Translations under genes and position numbers: made by a program
The notes under the pieces: generated by a model
The model's input: only the letters and a program-made list of their open reading frames with translations
The model's database searches: none
Told to the model about the DNA's origin: nothing
Assembly (NCBI RefSeq): GCF_036373705.1
Contig: NC_089863.1
Coordinates: 6,857,357-6,921,356, forward strand
DNA length: 64,000 nucleotides
From: Amia ocellicauda
Taxonomy: Eukaryota; Chordata; Actinopteri; Amiiformes; Amiidae
Direction: 5' to 3'
In this document: in pieces, positions 48,444 to 61,281 of the stretch
How positions within the stretch are numbered: position 1 is the stretch's first letter
Layout of the letters: each line of letters starts with the position of its first letter

Positions 48444-49654
48444 GGACCCCTGTGGGGGCCAACCATCACTTCCAGGACTCCTTGTTCTTCTTTATGCTGA
48501 AGATAGTTCTTAATGACTGTCGCTGTATGTTTGGGGTCGTTTTCATGCTGCAGAATAAATTTGGGGCCAATCAGATGCCTCCCTGATGGTATTACATGAT
48601 GGATAAGTATCTGCCTGTACTTCTCAGCATTGAGGAGGCCATTCATTCTGACCAAATCCCCAACTCCATTTGCAGAAATGCAGCCCCGAGGAACCTCCAC
48701 CATGCTTCACTGTTGCCTGCAGACACTCATTCATGTACCGCTCTCCAGCCCTTCGGCGAACAAACTGCCTTTTGCTACAGCCAAATATTTCACATTTTGA
48801 CTCATCAGTCCAGAGCATCTGCTGCCATTTTTCTGCACCCAAGTTCCTGTGTTTTCGTGCATAGTTTATTTGCTTGGCCTTGTTGCCACGACAGAGTTAT
48901 GGCTTTTTGTCTGCAAGTCTTCCATGAAGGTCACTTCTGACCAGACTTCTCCGGACAGTAGATGGGTGTACCAGGGTCCCACTGTTTTCTGCCAATTCTG
49001 AGCTGATGGCACATCCGATTGCGAAGGGAAGTAAGCATGATGTGTCTTTCATCTGCTGCAGTAAGTTTCCTTGTCCGACCACTGCGTCTACGGTCCTCAA
49101 CATTGCCCGTTTCTTTGTACTTCTTCAAAAGAGCTTGGACAGCACATCTGGAAACCCCTGTCTGCCTTGAAATGTCTGCCTGGGAGAGACCTTGCTGATG
49201 CAGTATATCTACCTTGTGTCTTGTTGTTGTGCTCAGTCTTGCCATGGTGTATGACTTTTGACAGTAAACTGTCTTCAGCAACCTCACCTTGTTAGCTGAG
49301 TTTGGCTGTTCCTCACCCAGTTTTATTCTTCCTACACAGCTGTTTCTGTTTCAGTTCATGATTGTGTTTCAACCTACATATTGAATTGATGATCATTAGC
49401 ACCTGTTTGGTATAATTGTTTAATCATACACCTGACTATATGCCTACAAAATCCCTGACTTTTACCTAGAAGAATTGATGCTGTTCTGAAGGCAAAGGGT
49501 GGTCACACCAATTATTTGATGTAGATTTTTCTTCTGTTCACTCACTTTGCATTTAGTTAATTGATAAATATAATCTATTAACATGTCTATTTTTGAAAGC
49601 ATTGTTACTTTACAGCATTTTTTCACACTTGCCTAAAACTTTGGCACAGTACTG

Positions 49655-52600
49655 TATATATTTGTGGATTACATGTGCACAACTTTTCTCCTCTCCCTCT
49701 ACTTTGTCTCTCTTTCTCAGTCTCAACTACTGTACAAAAAACAAAACTGTAGGCCTACTCATTACTGGTAATATTGCATCGCCTCCCCCCCCCCATCTCC
49801 TTTCCATTCTCTCTTATACATTTTGTTCCCCCTAAGAACAAAAGTGCCATTCATTCAGTGGCTCCCAGTGCTCAGGGGTCTCCAGTCACATCACGAGGCT
49901 ACATGGACCCCCTCGGCTCAGCACAACAAAGTGACTCCGGCTTATCCTTCCTGCATCTGACTCCCCCCCCTTTCAACAGTTCAGCAGAGTGACATGAACA
50001 CCCCCTGAAGAGACGGCAGCATGGGACCTGCTCAGGCTCCCCGCCAACAAACCTGGACCGTGGAAATAACTGCAAAGGTCTGAATTTCCCTTCACCTCCA
50101 TCTCACCCGCACTGTGGAATTCGCTGCCTGGTTATTGTTGAAGAGGCTCAGACACTGTAGCAGGCCTGAACTATTGCCTGGTGCAAAAGCGAAGCCCCAG
50201 AAACGATTACCAAAGCCTTTTTTGTTGATTTGGATTCTAAAAAGTGTAAAGAATCTCCCAACTCCCAAAAACTAGAACTAAAACAAAACAAAGAAGCTGT
50301 CAGGTTCTCTTTTCCCTTCCATGCCCCTGAGTACAAAATATTTCCACAAAAAATGTTGATCCCCCATATTAGGGGGCCCCTTGCCTTATCGGGGCCCTAA
50401 GTCTGCTAATAGCTGGTGGTGATATCCTAACCCCCTGTAAAAATTGTGTGCATTGTGCAATGTTTGGGAAATTACGCGTGGCAACTTGGACTGTTAAATT
50501 ACTTTACAATACTGAGCATCGGTTTCTGTTCAGTCTGAATGCAACGCCCGCCAGGCACGTTATGGCCCCTTTTCAGGACATTGCAACGCAGGACGTAACA
50601 GTTTGCGTAACTTTTACCCTCTCCGACAGCTAAAGGGTTGATCTGAAACCCCAATTAGGAGGAAATAACTGAGGGTCTGCTGGGAAACTGAGCGGCAGAA
50701 CATGTGGAGATCAAGGGAAAGGTGCCGTGACCTTTTGAAACAGTGGCCCATTGTATCCACACAGTATTGTGTTGCGTCTCTGGGTCTGTTGCTGTAACTC
50801 AAGTCCTTCCTCTCTCTGATTAATTCATGCCCCCAACCCCCATCCGGTCCATTAGCTCGCCTTTTCCAGTGCAGGGCTATCAGTGCACACTGTCCAGCAG
50901 CAGCAATCTCAGGAAACTTTCCCTGCTGCCCGTATCCACATATCCAAGCCCTTGATATAATCTCTATGCCTCAGTGCATTCTCTGCTGCCCTCCCCACGT
51001 CCACTATAGCTGTTTTATAATCTGTGATCCACATAAAAAGGGGGACGCTTATTAGTCAGTCTAACTGAATCAGCCCCACCGAGGTCAATAGAATTAGCTC
51101 AATTGAATTACTTGGCCTTCGGGCCTCAGCCGAAGGAGGCGGGCAGCTTTATCAGATGTGCTCGTCTCATGGGTTCAGCTTTCAGCACTCTCATGCATTG
51201 GCTTTCTGCCTCAAGTGTTTCAGATCCCTGGGAGGTAATGTGGAGTAAACCAACCCGAGGGCTGCTGTGTGATACCGTTAGAAAATAAGGCATCTTTGGA
51301 AAGGAAGACTGGAGTTGCAATTTCTCAAACCCTTTCTATGTGGGACTGTCTCCAGGAAAGCAATACTATACTATAGCAAGTGTAGAGTAATACTATACTA
51401 TATGATGATGATGATGATGATTATTATTTGTATTATTGTTGTAATAATAATAACAACAGCAACAACAACAACATTCCAATGTTTAGAACTTTGAACATGA
51501 GACGTAACAACGCATGTTACTTGCTATTAAAGACAATCTGCAAGGAATTGCAAAATGACTGAATGATTTTCAAACTGAGAAGTTGTTTTGCAGGGAAACG
51601 TAAAACCTCATTAAGGTAACTTAATTAATTTCATCCACAGGGGGTTTATTACAGTAAATGTAGTGAGTGTAGAAACGTAGAAAAACGTAGAAACATTACC
51701 ACAGATTAATCACTTTGCAACCAACTTCCAATTTTTAAAATCATAACAATCAATTCATAACAATGTGTAAATGTAGCATTTTATTCCCACCACAAAATTA
51801 ATAAAGAAAAAAACCTGATGCTCTTCTCTACCAAACAGCTACCCGTCCAGTGGTTCCGCTAGTACCAGAAGAAAGGTTGGCACCACACTTAGCATTGAGT
51901 GTATGTGTGGGGATTTCTGTGCAGTGTGCTTTTCTCCAGCCGAGTGTGTGTGACAGAGAAGGTGTGTGTGTGTGATTCTGTGTGTCAGGACTTGACTCTG
52001 TGGGTGTGTGTGATTCTAGTTGTCAGGATTTGACTCTCTGTGTGTCTGTGTGTCAGGACTTGCCTGTGTATGTGTTACTGGCCCGGGGTAATAGAAAGAC
52101 TCAATAGCAGATGGGGCTGGATCGTGTTTCTAATGACTCTTCAACCAGACATCAGTGCAGCACATGTGTAAACTATTACCACCTCTCTAGAGTCTGTGCC
52201 CTCATCCCACCCGCCACTTACTGTTCCTCTCCTTCCTTCTTCCGGGTTCCCATCTGGCTGCCTGGCTAGTCCCGACTAATCCGTGCAACGTCGTCGACCT
52301 CTGTAATTAGCCAGGATTTATTGATTTGTGGCACGTAATTAAAAACAAATTGAGAAAGTGGTGCTTGGAGAGTGAGGCTCAAGGACTTTGCCAATTGGGG
52401 ATGTTTGCGTGTATGAGGAGGTGAACTTGCTCCTCACGAAGCCATCTTAAACGCCTCATTTTATAATTAAAATTGGTCATTTCATTAAGTTTATTTGTGT
52501 TACATTTTAATTAAGATCTTGTTAAATCAGGTTCAAACAACAACATGTACATGTTTCCATTTATTTTCTTTAATTTATTTATGTTTACATTACAGAAGTT

Positions 52601-52784
52601 GACTTACTTGTCTTGGGGCTGTGCAATGCCAAGGGCATCATATTATATTTTATATTTAAAGGCAGGGGCAGGCAAGGGCAAATTTTATCTATGGGGAGTA
52701 TAATTGTAAGCAGTGGAATATCGGTTATTGGGAGAATGTAATACTTTTAAGTTTAAGTTGATTTTATTTTAACATTACTTGTGA
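49655..52784. other. Intergenic, no gene seen
   Basis: Unique-looking sequence. It contains short (ATG)n and (AAC)n runs at 51400-51470 and a GT-rich minisatellite at 51950-52080 (unit with TGTCAGGACTTGACTCTGTG). Compact AT-rich non-repetitive blocks lie at 51080-51330 and 52250-52480. Confidence 0.4.
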
Positions 52785-53212
52785 TGTCTAGACGACTGGG
52801 TCAGAACATCTCCAAAACTGCAGCTCTTGTGGGGTGTTCCTGGTCTGCAGTGGTCAGTACCTTTCAAAAGTGATCCAAGGAAGGAAAAGCGGTGAACCGG
52901 CGACAGGGTCATGGGCGGCCAAGGCTCATTGATGCATGTGGGCAGCAAAGGCTGGCCCGTGTGGTCCGATCCAACAGACGAGCTACTGTAGCTCAAATTG
53001 CTGAAAAAGTGAATGCTGGTTCTGATAGAAAGGTGTCAGAACACACAGTGCATCGCAGTTTGTTGCGTATGGGGCTGCGTAGCCGCAGACCAGTCAGGGT
53101 GCCCATGCTGACCCCTGTCCACTGCCGAAAGCGCCTACAATGGGCACGTGAGCTTCAGAACTGGACCACGGAGCAATGGAAGAAGGTGGCCTGGTCTGAT
53201 GAATCACAAGTT
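52785..53212 (+). mobile_element. Tc1-like transposase relic (truncated)
   Basis: The plus strand encodes the DNA-binding half of a Tc1-like transposase: ALVGCSWSAV, an in-frame stop near 52873, then QGHGRPRLIDACGQQRLARV and KKVAWSDES with the first catalytic Asp. It ends right after this, with the rest of the core and both termini missing. Inactive. The following 53260-53340 carries a short inverted repeat ACCCATTCACAC / GTGTGAATGGGGT. Confidence 0.85.
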
Positions 53213-55524
53213 CAAGGTGTTGACTTGAACTCGTGATTCAATCGGCAACGATTTGTTGGCAATGACCCATTCACACAGACCTTGCCAGCAACAATATGCC
53301 GGCAAATTGCTGGCAATTGTTTCAGTGTGAATGGGGTTTAAGTGAGCTGGATGCTTCATTAAACTTCCTCCTTTATACAAACTACGCAGGTTTCTGTTAA
53401 GACTAAAGTATGTATCTGTTTACTGTTTTGTGAATGTATTTTCAGTTACATTTCGTTTTTTGTTACAGAGAGTCCTGAATATGTTTATATTTGTTCTGTA
53501 GTTTGTTTTGACTTATTTGTGCTTACTTTGATTTTTGGTGCATCCTGTTATATTACAACACTAATTTGGAATAAATCTACATGCCTACAATACTCCTTTG
53601 AGTTCCCACATAATTTTGTCTCTCCCCCATTGAGCAACTGGGAGGGCTCCGATACATTGTGCAATCACTGCTGACATTAGATGGTGACAGTGAAACACTT
53701 GTTTGGATTACTGTCCCCGTTGACTGCTTTAAGTAGACTCAACACACGGCAAGAAATACATAAACAATTATGCAAAATAAGACCTCTGAGTTGTAGGAGT
53801 AGTAGTAGGCCTTGTGGTAGCTGTAGAGCTGCAGCAGTAAAAGGAACAGCTGAAATCTGGATACACGTTAATAATAAAAAATCTGTACAGTTAAACAAAG
53901 CATTTTAAATCTTTGTAAAGAATCTCAACATGATTTTAAAGCGTTCCCAAAGTTTTGCACTGTGTTACTGTGTTAGTAGTTGCATTATTATGGTTATTAT
54001 AATTATTATTAGGAGGAGGAGGAGGATAGTAGTAGTAGTAGTCATAGTAGTAATAATAATCATCACCAAAATCAATTAATATAACGAAACAAAAAACAAT
54101 GTCTTTTTTATGGTTTCTCTCACCCCTGTACCTTTTTCCTGTTCCCCCTTCTCACCCTTCTTATATTTCCTCTCTTTCACTCATTTGCTTTATTTCTATA
54201 CTCCTACCTTCTTTTTGCTTCCTTTATCTGACTTACTTATTTCCACCGGCCTGAGTTTGGCTCATTAATAAAGGCATTGTGATTGTTTAAGTGCCTCCCA
54301 GTGAAAGTAGATTCCCATCTTGTGTAAGTCATGCAACCTTATTTTGGAAAATATATACACAGATTCATGTACCTTCTTAACTGAGAAATGTAGGATTGTG
54401 GTAAAGGTCAGGAGACAGCTTTGAAGTTCTGTGTTTTACGACACAGGCCTGTGCTCACCAAAGTACGACAAACTGACATATGGACTGTCATGCCCCATCT
54501 CCACAGAGACTAGCACCAAATTCAAATTAAATATTTGTTTTGTGAAACACAGACAAGGTACTTTATACATTCCATAAACCAGAGCAACAAACTCAAATAC
54601 AACTACATGCTGCTAAGAGAAGTGTTACCCAGCTTCTCCTTCAGTTTAATAACAAACAAGAAAAGGTGACTTAAACCTAACTTAATGACACTTAAGTAAT
54701 TCTACCTCAGAACCAAAACATGCTCAAGCCATGTTTGGCCTTAAAAGAAAGAGCATTAGCTAAAACAACCATTGGACCATTTATATTTCACATACAACAC
54801 AACATTAACATTCGGTAAGAGAATTATTCACACATCCTAATTGATCCTCCACTGACATGGGCATCAGACCAGCCCCCCGCCGGGATTCCTAAAATACTCA
54901 AATTTAACATTACCGAGAAAGAACACCTGGCTTGTTTGGTATCAACTGTAAGGTCATGCTTTAAGGGAATTGAAAATGTAATTGATAGAAGTAAAACTTG
55001 AAAATATAGAGAGTTAGAAACTCTAGGTAACATTTGAACCATTTTTCACATTCCTCAAAGCCATCACACCCCAATACACATCCTGTAGGAATCAAGGGAG
55101 AGGAATGGCAAAGACTGCTTCGGTTCAAATTTCATTTTATTACCCAAACCTGACCAATCAGAAGTTTCCACCAAAAACCTGAAAGCTTTGCAACTATCCT
55201 CAAGTCGACGCAGTCTGCCAGCCCTCCCCGCTTTTGACTATCTGCATAACTGAATCTCAGTAAACCACACAGGTAGTATATTTTGTGTACTAGTCAAGAA
55301 TTAGCTAAATCACGGTTACATAAAACCTAGTGCATGAGATCTAACTTGTAGGAACGGCTAGTGTAATCATAATTCTTGTTTGTGATTTTACATGTTGTGT
55401 GCCTCAAAACTTGAGTATTGGATAGATCTCATCTCAATCTCACTTTTAATATGATCCACCCTGCTTTTCTCTGTCCTATCTTTGCAAATACATATTGTCT
55501 ATTTACGTTTTGAATAAACCTATA
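53213..55524. other. Intergenic, no gene seen
   Basis: AT-rich sequence with short (GGA)n/(TAG)n runs near 54009-54045. No coding or RNA gene recognised. Confidence 0.45.
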
Positions 55525-55842
55525 CAGTGAGGGAAAAAAGTATTTGATCCCCTGCTGATTTTGTATGTTTGCCCACTGACAAAGAAATAATCACTCTATA
55601 ATTTTAATGGTAGGTGTATTTTAACAGTGAGAGACAGAATAACAACAACAAAATCCAGAAAAATGCATTTCAAAAAAGTTATAAATTGATTTGCATGTTA
55701 ATGATTTTCTTGATTTTGTTGTTGTTATTCTGTCTCTCACTGTTAAAATACACCTACCATTAAAATTATAGACTGATCATTTCTTTGTCAGTGGGCAAAC
55801 GTACAAAATCAGCAGGGGATCAAATACTTTTTTCCCTCACTG
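55525..55842. mobile_element. Palindromic Tc1-type MITE
   Basis: 318 bases between TA sites. It consists of two inverted repeats of about 150 bases (outer CAGTGAGGGAAAAAAGTATT) with almost no spacer. The repeats match the ends of the larger element at 57937-59271, so this is a deletion derivative of that family. Confidence 0.92.
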
Positions 55843-56559
55843 TATCTGTATAAAACAGCCTCAAGGTCAATTCATGCAGATCAACCTCACTGCTAATCTG
55901 AGTTTCTATTAGTTAAAGTATTGTGGTAACTTGACCGCTGTGGGTTATATGTATGGGGTCACTAGATAACACTACTTTATTCAGCAATTATTATTTCTTC
56001 TGATATCGATACCAGATAAACAAACCACACTTTAATGTCCTAGGTCAATCAAAAGTACTTACTAATAAAACAATAAGTGTAATTTCAAAATTTTGGCTGT
56101 ATCTTATCAGATCAGCATCCTTTCATTTCAGTAAATTATTTACACATGTATACGGTGGAGTTTTTATTGTCAGAAGCCATATTCTACTACTTTGAAAGAA
56201 ATCCTCAAGTGGGTAGAAGTTTGTAATTTGCAATTTGATGGTTGGTTGAATATTGGATTGGGTCTGGGCCACGGTTAACAAGCAGCAGACACCATATGTG
56301 TTAATCATCAACTGTATGCATGGTAAATCAACATACATCAAGTCTAATAAAAACATTGACCCTCCTGCTGTTTGCAATTTATAGCCTAATGCAGTACTTT
56401 ATTTTATGTGTACAAGAATCAAATAAAAACAAAAATACAGAACTCATTACCATCCGGTGATTACATAGTGCTGTTGTGTAGTTCCTTGTTTTATCTACAT
56501 TTTCTATGACTTAACAAAGCAGTACATGCAATTTCACTTCCACAGAGGTAGACTTTAAT
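55843..56559. other. Intergenic, no gene seen
   Basis: AT-rich unique-looking sequence without coding support. Confidence 0.45.
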
Positions 56560-57110
56560 AATATGTATGTATTTATTCATAACAGACACCCTTATCATCA
56601 GCTTAATATCACAGTTTACATATACACATTTCAAAACCTTACACAGTACAGTAATACAATCAGTAAAACATACAATAAACAGACAACCTAGAGGACCAGA
56701 GAGGTCTGGACGGAGTGCAAGGAGAGATGAGAGTCTGTAGGTAGCTGGGTACAGTCTGGTCGAAGCAACTGTAGATTAGGGCCAAAGTCTGGACCTGGAT
56801 GCCGGCCGAGATCTGGTGCCGGTGGAGGGAGCACAGTCGTGGGGCAGCATGTGGGACACCAGACCACCAGATCAGCAGCCCAGTTCTGGTTGAGCTGGAG
56901 CAGGCAGGGAGCAGATGCAGGCAGGACGGCCGGCCAGTAGGGAGCGGCAGTAATCCAGGCGGGTGAGGACCAGGGTCTGGACGAGCAGCTGAGACGAGTA
57001 GGTGGTAAGGAAGGGACAGAGAGTATAATATACTATACTATCAGAAGCCTGCTTAGGGAGCTCTGGAACTGCGTGCTTGTGGCTAATGAGGCACACGGTC
57101 ATTTTCAATA
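56560..57110 (-). mobile_element. L2-type LINE 3' region, minus strand
   Basis: Minus strand encodes degraded end of a reverse transcriptase (LLVQTLVLTRLDYCRSLLAG, later QTLALIYSCFDQTVPSYLQT and TPSRPLWSSRL). The diverged L2 tail GATAAGGGTGTCTGTTATGA lies near 56580. Stops and frameshifts are present. Confidence 0.8.
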
Positions 57111-57149
57111 AAGCTGACTTTATCTGAACCCCATAATTACCAATTAAGA

Positions 57150-57640
57150 CATTCTCCCCATATGATGGAACATGGTGGATGACCTTCCCACTGAAGTCAT
57201 AACAGCAGAGTCCTTGACCTCCTTCTGGTGCTTACTCAAAACACATATTTTCAGACTGTACCTGTAATTTAGTCATTCATTCTCCTGTAAGATAACACTG
57301 TACAATGTTTTATCATACTACTTGCCTTGCACTGCTAGTACTCATATTTTGATTTCCCCTCTGCTGCCTTTCCCTTTGCCCTTGACTGTGACCTAACATC
57401 TTGTCCACACTTGGCTTTTACAATCCAGGATGTAAGACTGATATATTGTATACACTTGGGCAAATTGGAATTCATAAAATCTATTATGCTTTGAATTGCA
57501 CTGTATTATGTAAATTGAAATTTGTAATGTTTTATGCCTTGAACTGCACTGTATTTTTGCACTTTATATTGCGCTTATATTTTGTAAGTTGCCCTGGATA
57601 AGGGCGTCTGCTAATAAATAAATAAATAAATAAATAATAA
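57150..57640 (+). mobile_element. L2-type LINE 3' end, plus strand
   Basis: It encodes the last residues of an L2 ORF2 (DLPTEVITAESLTSFWCLLK, then THIFRLYL and stop at about 57260), followed by the 3' UTR. It ends in GCCCTGGATAAGGGCGTCTG plus an AAATA repeat. This copy ties the tail to L2 and so identifies the solo tails elsewhere in the window. Confidence 0.85.
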
Positions 57641-57936
57641 TAATGGCTAATAAACACAGACTAAACTTGGATGCCACAGTTATTATTAATAAATTGTGCT
57701 TAATATGATGGTAGTGTTTAAATGACAATAGAGCTATGCATTGTGGGAAATGTTTGTTTTAATACTCAAATTGGTTCAAACACCAATATAGAAAGACGGG
57801 CAACAGGCCTATTTGGGGCATTTTGTCCCATCATAGAAAACATCCACATTATTCAACCTTAACATTAAATCCAATTATCAATCTGTAAACTACTGGCATA
57901 AGATCTTGACTTTGCCCTTTCTGATACACTGACTTA
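57641..57936. other. Intergenic, no gene seen
   Basis: Short AT-rich stretch. Confidence 0.4.
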
Positions 57937-59271
57937 CAGTGGGGGAAAAAAATATTTGATCCCCTGCTGATTTTGTACGTTTGCCCACTGACAAAGAAAT
58001 GATCAGTCTATAATTTTAATGGTAGGTGTATTTTAACAGTGAGAGACAGAATAACAACAACAAAAATCCAGAAAAATGCATTTAAAAAAACCTTATAAAT
58101 TGATTTGCATGTTAATGAGGGAAATAAGTATTTGACCCCTTCGACTTAGTACTTGGTGGCAAAACCCTTGTTGGCAATCACAGAGGTCAGATGTTTCTTG
58201 TAGTTGGCCACCAGGTTTGCACACATCTCAGGAGGGATTTTGTCCCACTCCTCTTTGCAGATCCTCTCCAAGTCATTAAGGTTTCGAGGCTGACGTTTGG
58301 CAACTCGAACCTTCAGCTCCCTCCACAGATTTTCTATGGGATTAAGGTCTGGAGACTGGCTAGGCCACTCCAGGACCTTAATGTGCTTCTTCTTGAGCCA
58401 CTCCTTTGTTGCCTTGGCTGTGTGTTTTGGGTCATTGTCATGCTGGAATACCCATCCACGACCCATTTTCAATGCCCTGGCTGAGGGAAGGAGGTTCTCA
58501 CCCAAGATTTGACGGTACATGGCCCCGTCCATCGTCCCTTTGATGCGGTGCAGTTGTCCTGTCCCCTTAGCAGAAAAACACCCCCAAAGCATAATGTTTC
58601 CACCTCCATGTTTGACGGTGGGGATGGTGTTCTTGGGGTCATTCCTCCTCCTCCAAACACGGCGAGTTGAGTTGATGCCAAAGAGCTCGATTTTGGTCTC
58701 ATCTGACCACAACACTTTCACCCAGTTCTCCTCTGAATCATTCAGATGTTCATTGGCAAACTTCAGACGGGCCTGTACATGTGCTTTCTTGAGCAGGGGG
58801 ACCTTGCGGGCGCTGCAGGATTTCAGTCCTTCACGGCGTAGTGTGTTACCAATTGTTTTCTTGGTGACTATGGTCCCAGCTGCCTTGAGATCATTAACAA
58901 GATCCTCCCGTGTAGTTCTGGGCTGATTCCTCACCGTTCTCATGATCATTGAAACTCCACGAGGTGAGATCTTGCATGGAGCCCCAGACCGAGGGAGACT
59001 GACAGTTATTTTGTGTTTCTTCCATTTGTGAATAATCGCACCAACTGTTGTCACCTTCTCACCAAGCTGCTTGGCGATGGTCTTGTAGCCCTCATTAACA
59101 TGCAAATCAATTTATAACTTTTTTGAAATGCGTTTTTCCTGATTTTTTTGTTGTTATTCTGTCCCTCACTGTTAAAATACACCTACCATTACAATTATAG
59201 ACTGATCATTTATTTGTCAGTGGGCAAACGTACAAAATCAGCAGGGGATCAAATACTTTTTTCCCTCACTG
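57937..59271 (-). mobile_element. Tc1-like element, DD34E, with truncated transposase
   Basis: 1335 bases between TA sites (57935-57936, 59272-59273). Long inverted repeats share the sequence of the MITE at 55525-55842 (TTTGATCCCCTGCTGATTTT). The right inverted repeat joins the transposase frame at the shared bases ATGAGGG, with no room for the normal N-terminus. Confidence 0.92.
58146..59105 (-). pseudogene. Tc1-like transposase lacking its N-terminus
   Basis: Uninterrupted frame of 319 codons ending ANKGFATKY, but it has no ATG at its head. It opens in inverted-repeat sequence and enters the protein at [18 protein letters not shown], so about the first 20-25 residues of the DNA-binding domain are gone. 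Downstream all hallmarks remain: a second helix-turn-helix region, first Asp in [25 protein letters not shown], second Asp in [11 protein letters not shown], and Glu in DLNPIENLW. 34 residues lie between the last two catalytic positions (DD34E, as in Tc1). It is probably inactive in DNA binding, although the catalytic core is preserved. Confidence 0.88.
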
Positions 59272-60819
59272 TAAATGTAACAGATTTTACAGTATTGTAA
59301 CTATGCTGCAGACATATTTACAGTACACATATAACAGAAAATCAGATTAAACACTGAATTAAATATGTTTATGTATTATTAACATGTCATATGAGTAAAA
59401 AAAACATGTCCGTCATCGTATTTTATAGCAATACTTTATACTGATTACAAATCCACACTAGATAAGATACCAGGTACCAGGTACGCAATAGATAATGTAC
59501 CAGGTTTTGGTTTGGTCTCCCAGATGGCCCAGGATAACCTCCCCAGCATGAGCGGCTTAACGGCTCCCGGTTATAGCCCGGGACTGTGGATTAGGAGGGG
59601 GGCTGGCATTGGGATACACAAACCCGCATGGCACTGGGAGGAAGAGACTTTCTGCCGTTAGCAAAGCATGTGTTCAAGTAATCTCCCTCCATCTGCAACT
59701 AATGCTACTGGTATAACATCTTCGTGATCGTTATGATCTCTCAGCAGTCCCGAAGGCGATTAGCATGGGTCATAAAACACACACATGGCACGCAACACTT
59801 CACAAGGATCCAGGAGGACATTACAAACGTATAAGTGCTATTGGACATAAATTAAACTATCGCCAGGGTCAAAATACAGCGAGCTCCTGCTGAGGGATGA
59901 TTCAAGTGCAGACGGGGCTGGGTGGGGGCTCAAAGCAGGCGATATTGACAGGCTTGATAGGTAAGTGCAAGTGAATAAAGAGAGGCTGGGGGTCATGGGG
60001 AATTTGGAAAAAATATATACTCCGGACTATTAAGAGGCGCAATAGTTTTAATAAATGCGCAGGTATCCATTCGACTCCCGATCAGAAATAATACCATTAC
60101 TACTACTAAGAAATGCATACTAGTACTGTTTACTCTAATTCTACTACTCCATTCAAAATAGATCGTGCATTGTACTTAAAAGGGTTATTCTGAATGGTGT
60201 TTTTGTTATATTGTACTGGTTTTTTTCTATTGTCTATCGCTGATCACTGGTCGTCTTGATGTATTTGACGTGCGAAAAGTCGTGCGATTTAACAGCATTT
60301 GCTTAATTCCCCATTTTAAACAAAAGCGCCTGGTGTTCAATGGGAAGTGGTTAAGTATCTGGATCGCACAGACCGCAGAGATTGTTCACGGTCAGGGGAA
60401 TAAAACAAGTGTCACCAGGGCTCAGACTGAGGAACATGAAGAGAGAGAGAGAGGGAGAGGGAGAGGGAAAGGGAGAGAGAATTTTCAATACATCGGTTGA
60501 GCGCTTTATTTTGCGAATAGTGCCATCTAGCGGCGAATGCTTATTTTATGCAATATAATCATTTGAATGTCCTTTAATCTCATACTGTTTGGAAGCATGG
60601 CCGTTTCGAAGTTTGAGACCCCCAGTAACCCCGACCCTCCAATTTTGATTTTAGTAAATTGTAGTTTATCTGTGATCCGTTAATTGATGTTAATCACAAG
60701 GTGTATACACCTGTATCACCTTTAAAACGTTTAACTGCGCTGAATATGTTAAATTAATCAACCATTAGAAAAAAAAAGAAAAATAATTTGCCCCTTTTGA
60801 AAGTCATGCTAATGTTGTA
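59272..60819. other. Intergenic, no gene seen
   Basis: No gene recognised. 59520-59800 is a compact non-repetitive block rich in TTAGC/TAATC-type motifs. A GA-rich run is at 60440-60478. Confidence 0.4.
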
Positions 60820-60975
60820 CAGTGCGTATAGAAAGTCTACACCACCTTCAACTTTTTTCACATTTTATCGTGTCAGTGCCTCAGAGTTTCATGCATTCAA
60901 ATGGCACCCCCCGTATCTACACACCATGCTCTGTCCACACTGGTGATAGAAATATGTTTTCAGTGAGGAAAAATA
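60820..60975 (+). mobile_element. Tc1-like terminal fragment
   Basis: After TA it begins CAGTGCGTATAGAAAGTCTA, followed by CACC and TTTTTCACATTTTATCGTGT, the terminus of a common fish Tc1-like family. No second end seen. Confidence 0.6.
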
Positions 60976-61281
60976 ATAACTGATATAAGAAAAGAAGTAA
61001 TCTTAAGACTACTGAATGTAAATGTAGTTACCCAGGACTAATGGAAACCGCACTCTGAGAAACCAGTTAACCTTTTAATAAAAAAATAATAATGCAAGAA
61101 TGAAAATGAGAAAATATGATGGTAGCCTGCATGTAAATATATATCATAATGAAAATAATACAATTCAATTGTAGAATGATTGCAGCAGCTCTTTGGAAAA
61201 TAGACCATGACTATTTAGATCTGTAAACACACACTGTAAAGTTGTGTTTGGAGTTTGATGTCGTGCAAAACGCAGATCCGC

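Larger units (their letters stand above)
47761..49654 (-). mobile_element. Tc1-like element relic with nested insertions
   Basis: The ends are inverted: left TACTGTGCAAAAGTTTTTAG and right reversed CAGTACTGTGCCAAAGTTTT. The minus strand keeps a broken transposase: MARLSTTTRHKV start and helix-turn-helix (about 49247-48960), QMLWTDESK with the first Asp (near 48800), and ILQHENDPKHTA near 48540, where the expected catalytic Asp reads Glu. Frameshifts occur, and the region encoding the last catalytic Glu is lost after a break near 48455. Inactive. Confidence 0.85.

Noticed and set aside
48596-48940. Plus-strand frame across the Tc1-like relic
   Set aside because: Antisense shadow of the transposase sequence.
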